Of a stretch of DNA of 64,000 bases, positions 46,601 through 52,887 are shown piece after piece (position 1 is the stretch's first letter; the number at the start of each line of letters is the position of its first letter). The notes below the pieces were generated by a model that did not search any database, was not told the DNA's origin, and saw only the letters and a list, made by a program, of their open reading frames with translations. Source of the DNA: Balanoglossus misakiensis (taxonomy: Eukaryota > Hemichordata); assembly GCA_040954595.2 (NCBI GenBank), contig CM082576.2, positions 5,022,001 to 5,086,000 on the forward strand, read 5' to 3'. The position numbers were made by a program, and so were the translations under genes.

Positions 46601-48776
46601 GACAAAATAAATATGAACACGTTGGAAGCTGGGCAAAATCTGGACAACTTTTGTCCCACGGCTATTAACTCAACAAAGTCAGTAATGATGGTTTATACCA
46701 GGTAGTATTGATACCAGTAGTGTATGTACATGTACATGAATAGCTGTCAAAAATTTGTATTATTCACTCAAGCTGCTAGATTACCATTGGTCAAGCAACT
46801 GATGTTCACCTGGCATTTAACCAATCTAAGAGCAGTCGCTGTTATGGCAATGCTGGTGCCTCACAGTACTGCAGCAGTTGTAAGTGAAGACACAGCAGGA
46901 ATTCACTGACATGGACTTGTGTGACAAGATATAAACCATAAAGACATATGGAAAGGATGGTGTATTTATACATCCGTTTTCTTGTTTGCAGGGGGTGTCT
47001 GTTTCCTATATGTGTGCCCTTCTTCACAATGCACCAATTCGCTATATGGACAACACTGTGGTCATAGTTTGTGACAGAGCTTTAGATTCTAATGATTCCA
47101 TCGTTGTGGCTGTGGTAAGCATCTACTTTTTTGTTTGGTGAAAAAAAAATCTTTGCATTCATAATTGATAATAATACAAAAACAGTGGCCAAATGACGTC
47201 AAGTATGTTTGTGTGTTATAAATCTTTCCGGGTTCAGACAGGTGTGGTGAACTCATAAAACAACGCCCACTCGGACAAAAGGATGCCTTCAGTATTTGCG
47301 TCACTCTGCCCACCCTCCATACACACCTATAATATCCCCAGTGTACAAAATGTACTAAAGAATTGAATATGTCACTCAGGCATGAAGTCTCACAGATGTT
47401 CAGAATTTTTTTTTTTTACCTTTTCTATTTTTATGTGTTGAGAACGGTCTGAAAAACAGGCATCTTTTGTCCTGGCAGACCATAAAACTGATGAATGTTC
47501 GAACGTAGAAATGTCTACATAGTATCATGATCACCCTTGGCAACTTGGTGATCAATTTATTGTGTTATAGTCGGAGTGTTGATGGTCTTTAATCAATCTC
47601 TGTGAGGAATTTTTGCCACACTATCTACATGTATAATGTGTATGTCTATTTTTCCCTCGACAGTCGACTCCAAGAAGCACTACCACAAATGTCAAAGTGA
47701 TTGTGGACAGCATAGCTGATTACATTAGCGGCAAACCCAACAACAGTTCAGTCTTAGCCGCAGTTGTGGAAATCAAAATAGAAACAACACGGGTAGATAT
47801 TGAATCTTCAGGTATGGGAGAAGTCTTGCTCTTCTATTTCCTCCTAGGCTTTCTTGTTTTTCCTCACCCCCTAGCTGTGCTTCAAGTACTGGGTTCATTC
47901 ATTCCAAATGAGAGAACTCTTGGTGTACAGTCAAATGTCACTCTATAACCCCAGTTTTCAGTAGTCATTATAGGAGGACATCAAAATTGATACTGTTTAA
48001 TGTTATTTTTTCCGGTCTTGCTGCTGTGAAAGTTGATACATAGTTGCTTGTCATGCATGCAGTATTGCATCCTGCGCTTATAGTTTTGTCTAGATCATTA
48101 AAAGTAATTTTGTTGAAATTGATTAAAAGAGAAGATTACTGAGGTTCTATTACATGTGTCAGATCTAGCATGGAAGATTAATGTTTTCCCTCACGACACA
48201 ATGAAGTATGTGTTTCTCTAATATCACTGGTAGTGTTATTGTTGTGGGACTTATTTCTCACTTGCATCAAAATAAGTTGAAACCCCCTGAACTTGCACAA
48301 TCTGGGTAATAAATCAAAATCTATTTTTGTTTGTTTCAGCTTCCACTAGTCTAATTCTTTTAATCTGCTTAATAATTGGATCCATTGGACTCATAGCGTG
48401 TGCTGCCTGTTTCTTCAAGTACTTCTGTGGGAGGCGGAAAAAGCGTCGCCGCCAGCAACAGGAAGAGGAAGCCGCCCAGAGCAAAGAGCTCCGGAAAAAA
48501 TGCAATATAAACAATAGTGACAACAAAAACAATGAGAGGGAACAGTTTAGAAAATTAAAAAATCCCATTTTTGAAGAGAGGAGGGAAAACACCAGTAGTC
48601 CAAATGACTCTACTGTGGAATTAGAAGAAATACAACATTTAAATAAAAATGTGCCGAGGACTGAGAAGGACATTTATAAGCCGGAGACTAAGGAGGCCCA
48701 ACAGAATATCTTGAAGAAACAGCATAAAACATACAATGAGAAGTCAAGAACTGTGACCTTTGAACTTATGGTGTAG
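22604..48776 (+). CDS. Jag: Jagged/Serrate-type Notch ligand, 3' 21 exons (N-terminal exons outside window)
   Basis: A type I membrane ligand that activates Notch on neighbouring cells. Splicing 21 exons with GT-AG borders gives one continuous frame of 3297 nt: 1098 codons plus stop. Order by residue: end of the MNNL/C2 domain (1-58); DSL domain (59-101) with Cys 59, 68, 72, 84, 92, 101 and the [12 protein letters not shown] block; 16 EGF repeats (105-731), the first two of DOS type; the VWC-like cysteine-rich region specific to Jagged (about 731-863); a juxtamembrane region; a transmembrane helix (958-979) with a basic stop-transfer segment; and a ~119-residue tail. Sixteen EGF repeats plus the cysteine-rich region match Jagged rather than Delta. 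Many repeats carry the O-fucose motif C-x4-S/T-C, and four carry the O-glucose motif C-x-S-x-P-C. The tail keeps a block like human JAG1 ([12 protein letters not shown]) and ends ELMV, a hydrophobic PDZ-ligand type. The signal peptide and front of MNNL are missing from the window. Confidence 0.97.
22659..24930 (+). other. Jagged introns around the DSL exon
   Basis: Introns 22659-23145 and 23401-24930, interrupted by the DSL exon. Apart from splice sites I see no gene or clear repeat. Open frames reading through the DSL donor after 23400 are intronic. Confidence 0.8.
23146..23400 (+). CDS. Jag: Jagged exon b: DSL domain
   Basis: 255 nt, acceptor TTTTTTTCGTAG, donor GTAAGT, phase 1 at both ends. 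It encodes the MNNL-DSL linker ([14 protein letters not shown]) and the whole DSL domain with its six cysteines, including the [12 protein letters not shown] core that contacts Notch. The length equals the DSL exon of human JAG1 as I remember it. Confidence 0.96.
24931..24991 (+). CDS. Jag: Jagged exon c: first half of EGF 1
   Basis: 61 nt, acceptor TTGTTTCTAG, donor GTACGT, entering in phase 1 and leaving in phase 2. It encodes [20 protein letters not shown], the front of EGF1 in the DOS-type arrangement. The split inside the repeat is the same as in vertebrate Jagged. Confidence 0.95.
27865..27884. repeat. Perfect 20-bp palindrome
   Basis: CACGGTTACTAGTAACCGTG equals its own reverse complement. 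It lies 113 bp upstream of the hairpin at 27998 and could mark an edge or centre of an old foldback element. Confidence 0.9.
27998..28077 (+). ncRNA. Candidate intronic hairpin RNA (pre-miRNA-like) or foldback repeat
   Basis: Residues 28009-28033 pair with 28041-28065 as an uninterrupted 25-bp stem around a 7-nt loop; three of the pairs are G-U, which only matters if the sequence is RNA read on the plus strand. After a single bulged base (28066), 11 more pairs follow (27998-28008 with 28067-28077). About 80 nt with 36 pairs is the size and shape of a miRNA precursor, and it lies on the sense strand of a Jagged intron. I do not recognise a known miRNA seed, so a decayed MITE is the main alternative. 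Confidence 0.35.
35289..35419 (+). CDS. Jag: Jagged exon d: end of EGF 1 and EGF 2
   Basis: 131 nt, acceptor TTTTTGCAG, donor GTATTG, from phase 2 to phase 1. It encodes [13 protein letters not shown], then EGF2 ([20 protein letters not shown]). This is the DOS pair that helps Jagged ligands bind Notch. Length and phases match the equivalent human exon from memory. Confidence 0.95.
35420..36271 (+). other. Jagged intron
   Basis: 852 nt, AT-rich, ending in a TTTTTTTCACAG acceptor. No other feature seen. Confidence 0.85.
36272..36388 (+). CDS. Jag: Jagged exon e: EGF 3
   Basis: 117 nt, phase 1 at both ends, donor GTGAGT. It encodes one complete EGF repeat ([12 protein letters not shown], ending [12 protein letters not shown]) with the O-fucose consensus in CLNEGTC. 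Confidence 0.96.
36389..37422 (+). other. Jagged intron
   Basis: 1034 nt. A long open frame continues past the donor (36380-36826), but it has no family resemblance and contains no conserved cysteines, so I treat it as intronic. Confidence 0.85.
37423..37767 (+). CDS. Jag: Jagged exon f: EGF 4, 5 and 6 in a single fused exon
   Basis: 345 nt, acceptor CTTTTGGCAG, donor GTAAGT, phase 1 at both ends. It holds three full EGF repeats ([36 protein letters not shown]). The first two have both O-glucose (C-x-S-x-P-C) and O-fucose consensus sites; the last two have calcium-binding NIDEC and DENEC starts. Vertebrate JAG1 splits this stretch into three 114-nt exons, so two introns are absent here. I count about 24 CpG in 345 nt, against three or four in each neighbouring 114-nt exon that I checked. 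Confidence 0.96.
37768..38622 (+). other. Jagged intron
   Basis: 855 nt, with a pyrimidine-rich 3' end (TTCTTCTTTCTTATTCGACAG). Nothing else seen. Confidence 0.85.
38623..38669 (+). CDS. Jag: Jagged exon g: first half of EGF 7
   Basis: 47 nt, from phase 1 to phase 0, donor GTGAGT. It encodes [15 protein letters not shown]. The unusually small exon and its position within EGF7 match the 47-nt exon of vertebrate JAG1. Confidence 0.95.
38898..39071 (+). CDS. Jag: Jagged exon h: end of EGF 7 and EGF 8
   Basis: 174 nt, phase 0 at both ends, acceptor GTGTTGCAG, donor GTAAGT. It encodes [19 protein letters not shown], then EGF8 ([16 protein letters not shown]) with calcium-binding, O-glucose and O-fucose motifs. 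It matches the 174-nt exon of vertebrate JAG1. Confidence 0.96.
39072..39409 (+). other. Jagged intron
   Basis: 338 nt, with acceptor TTTCGTGTTTCCAG. No other feature. Confidence 0.85.
39410..39557 (+). CDS. Jag: Jagged exon i: EGF 9 and start of EGF 10
   Basis: 148 nt, from phase 0 to phase 1, donor GTAAGT. It encodes [17 protein letters not shown], then [18 protein letters not shown]. The sequence after EGF9 starts the long EGF10 found only in Jagged-type ligands. Confidence 0.95.
39558..40315 (+). other. Jagged intron carrying a MITE-like foldback
   Basis: 758 nt. Its 3' part holds the inverted repeat at 40071-40211. The sequence just upstream (about 39920-40010) has related short motifs and may belong to the same insertion. 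Confidence 0.85.
40071..40211. mobile_element. MITE-like foldback element
   Basis: A near-perfect inverted repeat: the arm starting GCAATAAAACACCCCCAGCC is matched on the other side with only three mismatches and one 4-versus-3-nt difference over about 65 bp, leaving an ~11-nt centre. No coding capacity, and no certain target-site duplication. This is typical of a non-autonomous DNA transposon inserted in an intron. Confidence 0.8.
40316..40486 (+). CDS. Jag: Jagged exon j: extended EGF 10
   Basis: 171 nt, phase 1 at both ends, acceptor TTAATTTCTAG, donor GTAAGG. It encodes the enlarged EGF10 ([20 protein letters not shown], then [14 protein letters not shown], ending YTGQYCHE). The long inter-cysteine insert aligns with the same region in human JAG1 (…[21 protein letters not shown]), which is diagnostic for Jagged. 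Confidence 0.95.
40487..40876 (+). other. Jagged intron
   Basis: 390 nt, with acceptor GTCTTGTCTTGTCAG. Nothing else seen. Confidence 0.85.
40877..40990 (+). CDS. Jag: Jagged exon k: EGF 11
   Basis: 114 nt, phase 1 at both ends. A complete calcium-binding EGF repeat ([16 protein letters not shown], ending WEGLYCHI). Confidence 0.96.
40991..41581 (+). other. Jagged intron with a short imperfect tandem repeat
   Basis: 591 nt. Between about 41250 and 41378 the motif ACATCAACAAT recurs three times at intervals of roughly 40-60 bp with related flanks. A frame open across it is an artefact of the repeat. Confidence 0.75.
41582..41695 (+). CDS. Jag: Jagged exon l: EGF 12
   Basis: 114 nt, phase 1 at both ends, donor GTAAGT. 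It encodes [14 protein letters not shown], ending WKGKTCNS, closely matching the WKGKTCHS repeat of human JAG1. Confidence 0.96.
41696..42120 (+). other. Jagged intron
   Basis: 425 nt. It contains a run of C at about 42025-42037 and ends in TATATTTACAG. Confidence 0.85.
42121..42234 (+). CDS. Jag: Jagged exon m: EGF 13
   Basis: 114 nt, phase 1 at both ends, donor GTAAGT. It encodes [20 protein letters not shown], ending WDGRTCN. It lacks the O-fucose Ser/Thr (Ile before the third Cys). Confidence 0.96.
42235..43098 (+). other. Jagged intron
   Basis: 864 nt. No gene or repeat seen besides the splice sites. Confidence 0.85.
43099..43215 (+). CDS. Jag: Jagged exon n: EGF 14
   Basis: 117 nt, phase 1 at both ends, donor GTAAGT. 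It encodes [15 protein letters not shown], ending FEGINCQI, equivalent to the NSSCLPNPC repeat of human JAG1. Confidence 0.96.
43400..43513 (+). CDS. Jag: Jagged exon o: EGF 15
   Basis: 114 nt, phase 1 at both ends; the acceptor TTATATTAG has a weak pyrimidine tract. It encodes [20 protein letters not shown], ending FTGPDCRI, closely matching human FAGPDCRI. Confidence 0.95.
   Translation: MLMIVKIIHATMVVDVSMALTGISVTVSQALPDPTVG
43514..44047 (+). other. Jagged intron
   Basis: 534 nt, ending TTTTGATTGGCAG. Nothing else seen. Confidence 0.85.
44048..44161 (+). CDS. Jag: Jagged exon p: EGF 16
   Basis: 114 nt, phase 1 at both ends, donor GTTAGT. It encodes [19 protein letters not shown], ending [11 protein letters not shown]. 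It is the last EGF repeat and has O-glucose and O-fucose sites. Confidence 0.95.
44162..44992 (+). other. Jagged intron
   Basis: 831 nt, ending in a long pyrimidine-rich tract and ATCATCAG. No other feature seen. Confidence 0.85.
44993..45120 (+). CDS. Jag: Jagged exon q: VWC-like region, first part
   Basis: 128 nt, from phase 1 to phase 0, donor GTATGT. It encodes [20 protein letters not shown], then [12 protein letters not shown]. The C-x2-C-x-C pattern after WEEGC is the start of the von Willebrand C-like cysteine-rich region of Jagged ligands. Confidence 0.95.
45121..46066 (+). other. Jagged intron with coding-like minus-strand frames
   Basis: 946 nt. Two adjacent minus-strand frames (45412-45657 and 45715-45924) look more protein-like than most intronic DNA, but I cannot place them in a family; see findings. 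The intron ends in a TCTCTCTCTCTCCCCCCC tract and GCTAG. Confidence 0.7.
46067..46336 (+). CDS. Jag: Jagged exon r: VWC-like region, second part
   Basis: 270 nt, phase 0 at both ends, donor GTATGT. It encodes [10 protein letters not shown], then [23 protein letters not shown] and [17 protein letters not shown]. The order of cysteines and the [14 protein letters not shown] segment align with CANITFTFNKEMM of human JAG1. Confidence 0.95.
46337..46991 (+). other. Jagged intron
   Basis: 655 nt. No other feature seen. Confidence 0.85.
46992..47114 (+). CDS. Jag: Jagged exon s: juxtamembrane region, first part
   Basis: 123 nt, phase 0 at both ends, acceptor TTGTTTGCAG, donor GTAAGC. It encodes [20 protein letters not shown], ending [15 protein letters not shown]. 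It aligns with the HICSELRNL...IYIACE segment of JAG1. Confidence 0.93.
47115..47663 (+). other. Jagged intron
   Basis: 549 nt. It contains a TGACGTCA motif at 47194-47201. Confidence 0.85.
47664..47811 (+). CDS. Jag: Jagged exon t: juxtamembrane region, second part
   Basis: 148 nt, from phase 0 to phase 1, acceptor TTCCCTCGACAG, donor GTATGG. It encodes [20 protein letters not shown], ending [17 protein letters not shown], matching [27 protein letters not shown] of JAG1 in pattern, including the NSS sequon. Confidence 0.94.
47812..48339 (+). other. Jagged intron
   Basis: 528 nt, ending TTTGTTTGTTTCAG. Nothing else seen. Confidence 0.85.
48340..48776 (+). CDS. Jag: Jagged exon u: transmembrane helix and cytoplasmic tail, stop
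   Basis: 437 nt including the TAG stop. It encodes the membrane helix ([20 protein letters not shown] region), a basic cluster (GRRKKRRR), and a highly charged lysine/glutamate/asparagine-rich tail. [18 protein letters not shown] corresponds to REQLNQIKNPIEKH of human JAG1. The terminal ELMV has hydrophobic residues at positions 0 and -2, as in JAG1 (EYIV), so a PDZ interaction is likely. The lysines could serve as ubiquitination sites for Mindbomb/Neuralized-driven endocytosis; that is family knowledge, not seen. Confidence 0.96.
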
Positions 48777-51700
48777 CTCGACACCCCCCTTGCTGTCCAA
48801 GAAGTGGTTATTTTTTAAAAAGTTGAAAAAATTCAAATAATATACATACATATGCAAGAGTTCCTGGGATACTATATGTATGTGTGGAGTACAGTACAGT
48901 ACAGTGCAGTTTATGTTTTCTTGTCTTGGTGATGGCAATTTAGTCGCTCGTGTCAACCGCTGTGAGAAGAAGAGAAAAAGATAACTCAGACCAGGATGTG
49001 GTTTCCATCGGTTACAAGAGATGCAGCCGGGTTCCTCTGGACACTGTAATTTCTCTTCACTTTTCCGTTCTTCCTCTTTGTTTCTGCGGCAACAAGAAAG
49101 TATTTTAAATATTCAGCTAACAAACAGAGACTGCCATCTTGCATGTTTTATTTTAAATTTTAGTTTTATTTCTCAGCAAAGTATTGTTGTTTTTTTCTTG
49201 AGAAAGAAAAGACATCATCGATTATTCTTTAACAGAAACAAGAATACGGAGTCAAGTTTGCATGTTTCTATCATGGTTCACAAATATTGTAAGACGGAGA
49301 TACTTTTTTTTGTACAGATTATTCTTTAGAATCTGTTGCAGGGAACAATATCAATACAATTCTATCTGTTTCAAAAGTTATGTTTTTCTGACTAGCCAAA
49401 GTGACAAGGCAAAACTAACAGACTTATTCTCAGTGATGTTTTTTAGTAACTTATTTTATTTTTTCTGCAGTGGGTACCAATCAACTTGTCTCTGCAATAA
49501 CTCAGCCAAAGATGACATTATCAAGTATCTATTGCCATTTCAAAATACAAAAAAAATATATGGATTTTATTTACTATAATTATTATGATACGATTTTTGT
49601 ATATATGTACATATTTTAATTCATTTTTTCGTGTATATTTGATTAATTTAAAGTGCTAATCAAGAGTTGGGTTCCATATCTTGTGATGCAGTATTTATAT
49701 GTGGTAGCTTTTATGTAATATTAATTTACAATGGAGTAAAAACGTCAGCAGGGGTAGGGAAAAGCCAAGGTAAAGGGTTGGGAAGTTTCAGGAACCTGTT
49801 CTGTTTAGCCCCCTGGAGGTTATTTTGAACTCACTTGTGTCTTTTGTACAAAAATGATAAAAAGTTGAAGATTTTTTTTATAGAGGTCTGATAAAAAAAA
49901 ATAATGGTTGTTATCTGTATTGTCTGCATGGCAATTTTTAATCATGTTTAAATGACTAGCTTTGTAACATTTTGCTTGAAACGCGAGTCAGTGATTGTAT
50001 TGGTCACCGTGTCTGTCTATCATGTTTTAATAATTAGGTCTCAGCAAACTGATCGACCTTCCCAAGGCTTGGACGAATGAAGCGGAAAAAAATGTCCTCT
50101 TTTTTTTCCAGATGAAAGATCAAAATATTCTGTTGTGATCAAATGTCTGATCAAATAGTTCTGATATCTAAACAAGTCTGCAAGTTTCTTTAAAGTAGGT
50201 TAAAACATAAACCCTGTGTCTGTGGTTAAAATGACTCTACCACCAAGTCACACACAAAAATTCAGAAAGAATTTGATGGAAGTTGGTCAGATTCACGATG
50301 TAATTTTTGTTTGTTTGTGTATTCTTTTTTTTTAACAAAGAAGCTTGGGAGTGCGATTGTCAATCTTGAATGACCTAAATGCTTGTATATATAAATGCCG
50401 TAGACGATCAAGTGGTGTTTGAATAGTCCAGCAGGTAACAGCAACACTGAGATTGAAGTTATAGCGCCCTCTAACACAATTTAAGTCAGTACAAATCTGC
50501 AGCTAGACATAATCATCAAGAACTCATATTTTTTACTGTTTTAGTATTTTGAAGTCAGTCTGCTTCAGGTATGCATACTTAGATACAATTTATGAAAGTT
50601 TCTAAACATTATAAGGAAAATTGTGTATTTTTATACAAATGTTTCTACCGGTACTAAGAACTGTCGGAAAAACTATAGCAATATTCAGTCACAGTTTGCC
50701 TGTTCTGTTGTCTATAAGCTGCATGTCTTAATTCCTCAAATCTGTGTCAGAATTATTCTGGTAATCTGTGATAGGCCTCTACATTCCACAGGAAGTAAGG
50801 CTGATCAGCTCAACTGTCAGAAAACTTCAACTAAGCATGTGTATTCAAAGCAAATGTCAAAGGGTCTGAATATTCAAATGTTGTCAACTTTTAGTATTAG
50901 ACGCTTGCCCGAAGTGAAAGCTTGTTGTCTGTGTCTCTCAGAATCTCACTTTAGCAGTAGAGTAGATTTTTTTAGATGTTTCATGCCTGATTTTTGATAC
51001 CAAAAAGTGCAATTTCCTGTAAAATGAACCACATTTGCCAAAGTTTTGTAGCATGTGATGATGATATTGTTGTTATATCAAATACAATGTAGTGTGTAGC
51101 ATTGTAGTTGCTCTTAAAACTTTGAGGGGTTATACATGTATCTGTTCTGAAAGAAACATAGCGTATTTAAAGGACCAAATTTTTTTCTGATCTTGTGTGC
51201 ATTCTGTGCACCCAAAAAAATTAAAAATGAATAAAACCCAGATATTTGTAAGAAGATGACGAGGAGGGCTAAGCAGATCAGTGGATGTAGCAGAAAACCA
51301 TGCACCCCCGTGCGAAAGATGGCTTGTTCTCATTGGACAGTATAATCTCATTTGACAAATCATGGTGTCTCCATTGAACAAAGCAAACCACTCAGAAGAC
51401 ATCTTTCAAATGTGGGCGGATGGTTAGTTTAGATGAAAACCATACACCCCTGAGAAAGATATGGCTTACCTTCATTGATTTAATTACAAGCTGGTCAATC
51501 ACAGCGGCAGGTATGAAAGTGAGCACTATATGTATTCAGAAGATATCTTTCGAATCGGTGTGTGGTTTTCTGATATTTTGTAGATATGTAAAGCTTTTGT
51601 ATCAATTGATACAAAACAAAAGTATGTAGATTTCTAAACAATCATGGCTATCCAAACTGAGAAGACTTGGGAAAGTGCTGTATAATGCTCTCCAAGTTCA

Positions 51701-51910
51701 GTTTATTGTCAATTTTTGTTTTTATTTTAATTTTTTGCTGTGGTCAGAAGTAACCTGTGATGTTGATAATGTTTGTTTATTGCCATACCGCCAAGACCAG
51801 TCGTAAACCTATTTCAGTTATTGGAAGTGTTTTTTTCCAGTATTGAATGTATTTGTTGTGTTCTAGTGAAGAATTTCCCAAAAAACAATAAACACATTTG
51901 AAATATTTTA
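48777..51910 (+). other. Jag: Jagged 3' UTR (inferred)
   Basis: About 3.1 kb of AT-rich sequence with no intron signs needed and no credible frame. It carries five copies of the K-box core TGTGAT (49682, 50134, 50767, 51054, 51756), one of them in full cTGTGATa form. An internal AATAAA at 51230-51235 could give a shorter 3' end. The distal end is placed just after the AATAAA at 51887. Confidence 0.65.
51887..51892 (+). terminator. Poly(A) signal AATAAA, Jagged distal 3' end
   Basis: AATAAA followed within 45 bp by a GT-rich stretch (GATGCCTGTCTTTGGG). The position leaves room for the convergent receptor gene, whose signal is about 215 bp away. Confidence 0.6.
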
Positions 51911-52102
51911 TATTGAATAGGGAGATGCCTGTCTTTGGGATTATTTCTTCAGCAAGGTTTGTTGAAGAACGCTTTTGATTGATTCAGGAGAGATTGGCAG
52001 CAAATTGGCGTTGGACTTACACAGTACAGGAAGAGGGGTGAAATTACAGAGATATAATACTGCACAACTAATGTCTGGTTGTGTGACACTTACAGCTGAT
52101 TA

Positions 52103-52108
52103 TTTATT
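52103..52108 (-). terminator. Poly(A) signal AATAAA, nuclear receptor 3' end
   Basis: TTTATT on the plus strand reads AATAAA on the minus strand, about 610 bp after the receptor stop codon. Confidence 0.55.
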
Positions 52109-52720
52109 AACATTCAAGATTCTTTTAAAAATATAATTACATATATTATCATCCATCTTCATGACAGTAGACTGAAATATATAAAAAAATCTGTCTCAAA
52201 CATGTTGTTATCTGTCTAACCAGTAGTTTTCTGTCAGAAGTCTGGATGTTACATCTGAGTAATATCATCACTTGTGACCGTATTCACCGAAATATAAAAG
52301 TCGTCTTATTAAGGCTTTAAGAAAATCATTTTCAAAAAGAATGACAAAAACAATATGAAAGGAAAACATTGCAGCAAAGCGTCTTTTTATAGTGTGTCAA
52401 AAGTCACACTCTGGACTTTAGTTTTGTCCAAGCAACAAGTAGTTTTTACATCGCATGGATGTTTTCTGTGATGTGTCTTTCAACATTAATCATTTTCTTT
52501 GATAAATATTCATTTAAAAAATAGTACAGCAGACATGTTGACGGCAAAATGCCAATCATCAACAGTGATAAAGAGTACACATAAACAAGTGTGTACAGAA
52601 GCACATTTTGATGAGATTTGATCTCAAAAGAGTGACATTCTGACAAATCCATTCAGTAATTTAAGTCTGTTTCCTTGTGTCTCAAAACACAAGAAGTTGT
52701 TGAGGCAGAAATAACCCCCA
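52109..52720 (-). other. 2DBD-NR: Nuclear receptor 3' UTR (inferred)
   Basis: 612 bp between the stop codon and the minus-strand AATAAA. No coding frame is supported. Confidence 0.55.
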
Positions 52721-52887
52721 TCAGTGATCGCTGTAAACTATTTCATTCCACAATTGGGGGAAGTCCAAATGAGGCATCTCGCGTTGGAGCCGCAAAACAC
52801 ACTCATGGTGGATGCTTGCAAAACGTCGCAGCTGAGGTATCATCATTAAGATCATTCCAAATCGATCGTGGCCATCAGAACTTTTGC
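52721..52887 (-). CDS. 2DBD-NR: 2DBD-NR exon 9: LBD helix 10/11, AF-2 helix 12 and stop
   Basis: 167 nt including TGA. It encodes [20 protein letters not shown] (dimerisation helix 10/11), then [22 protein letters not shown] fits the AF-2 core (two hydrophobic, any, Glu, two hydrophobic), so coactivator binding appears possible. Confidence 0.94.
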
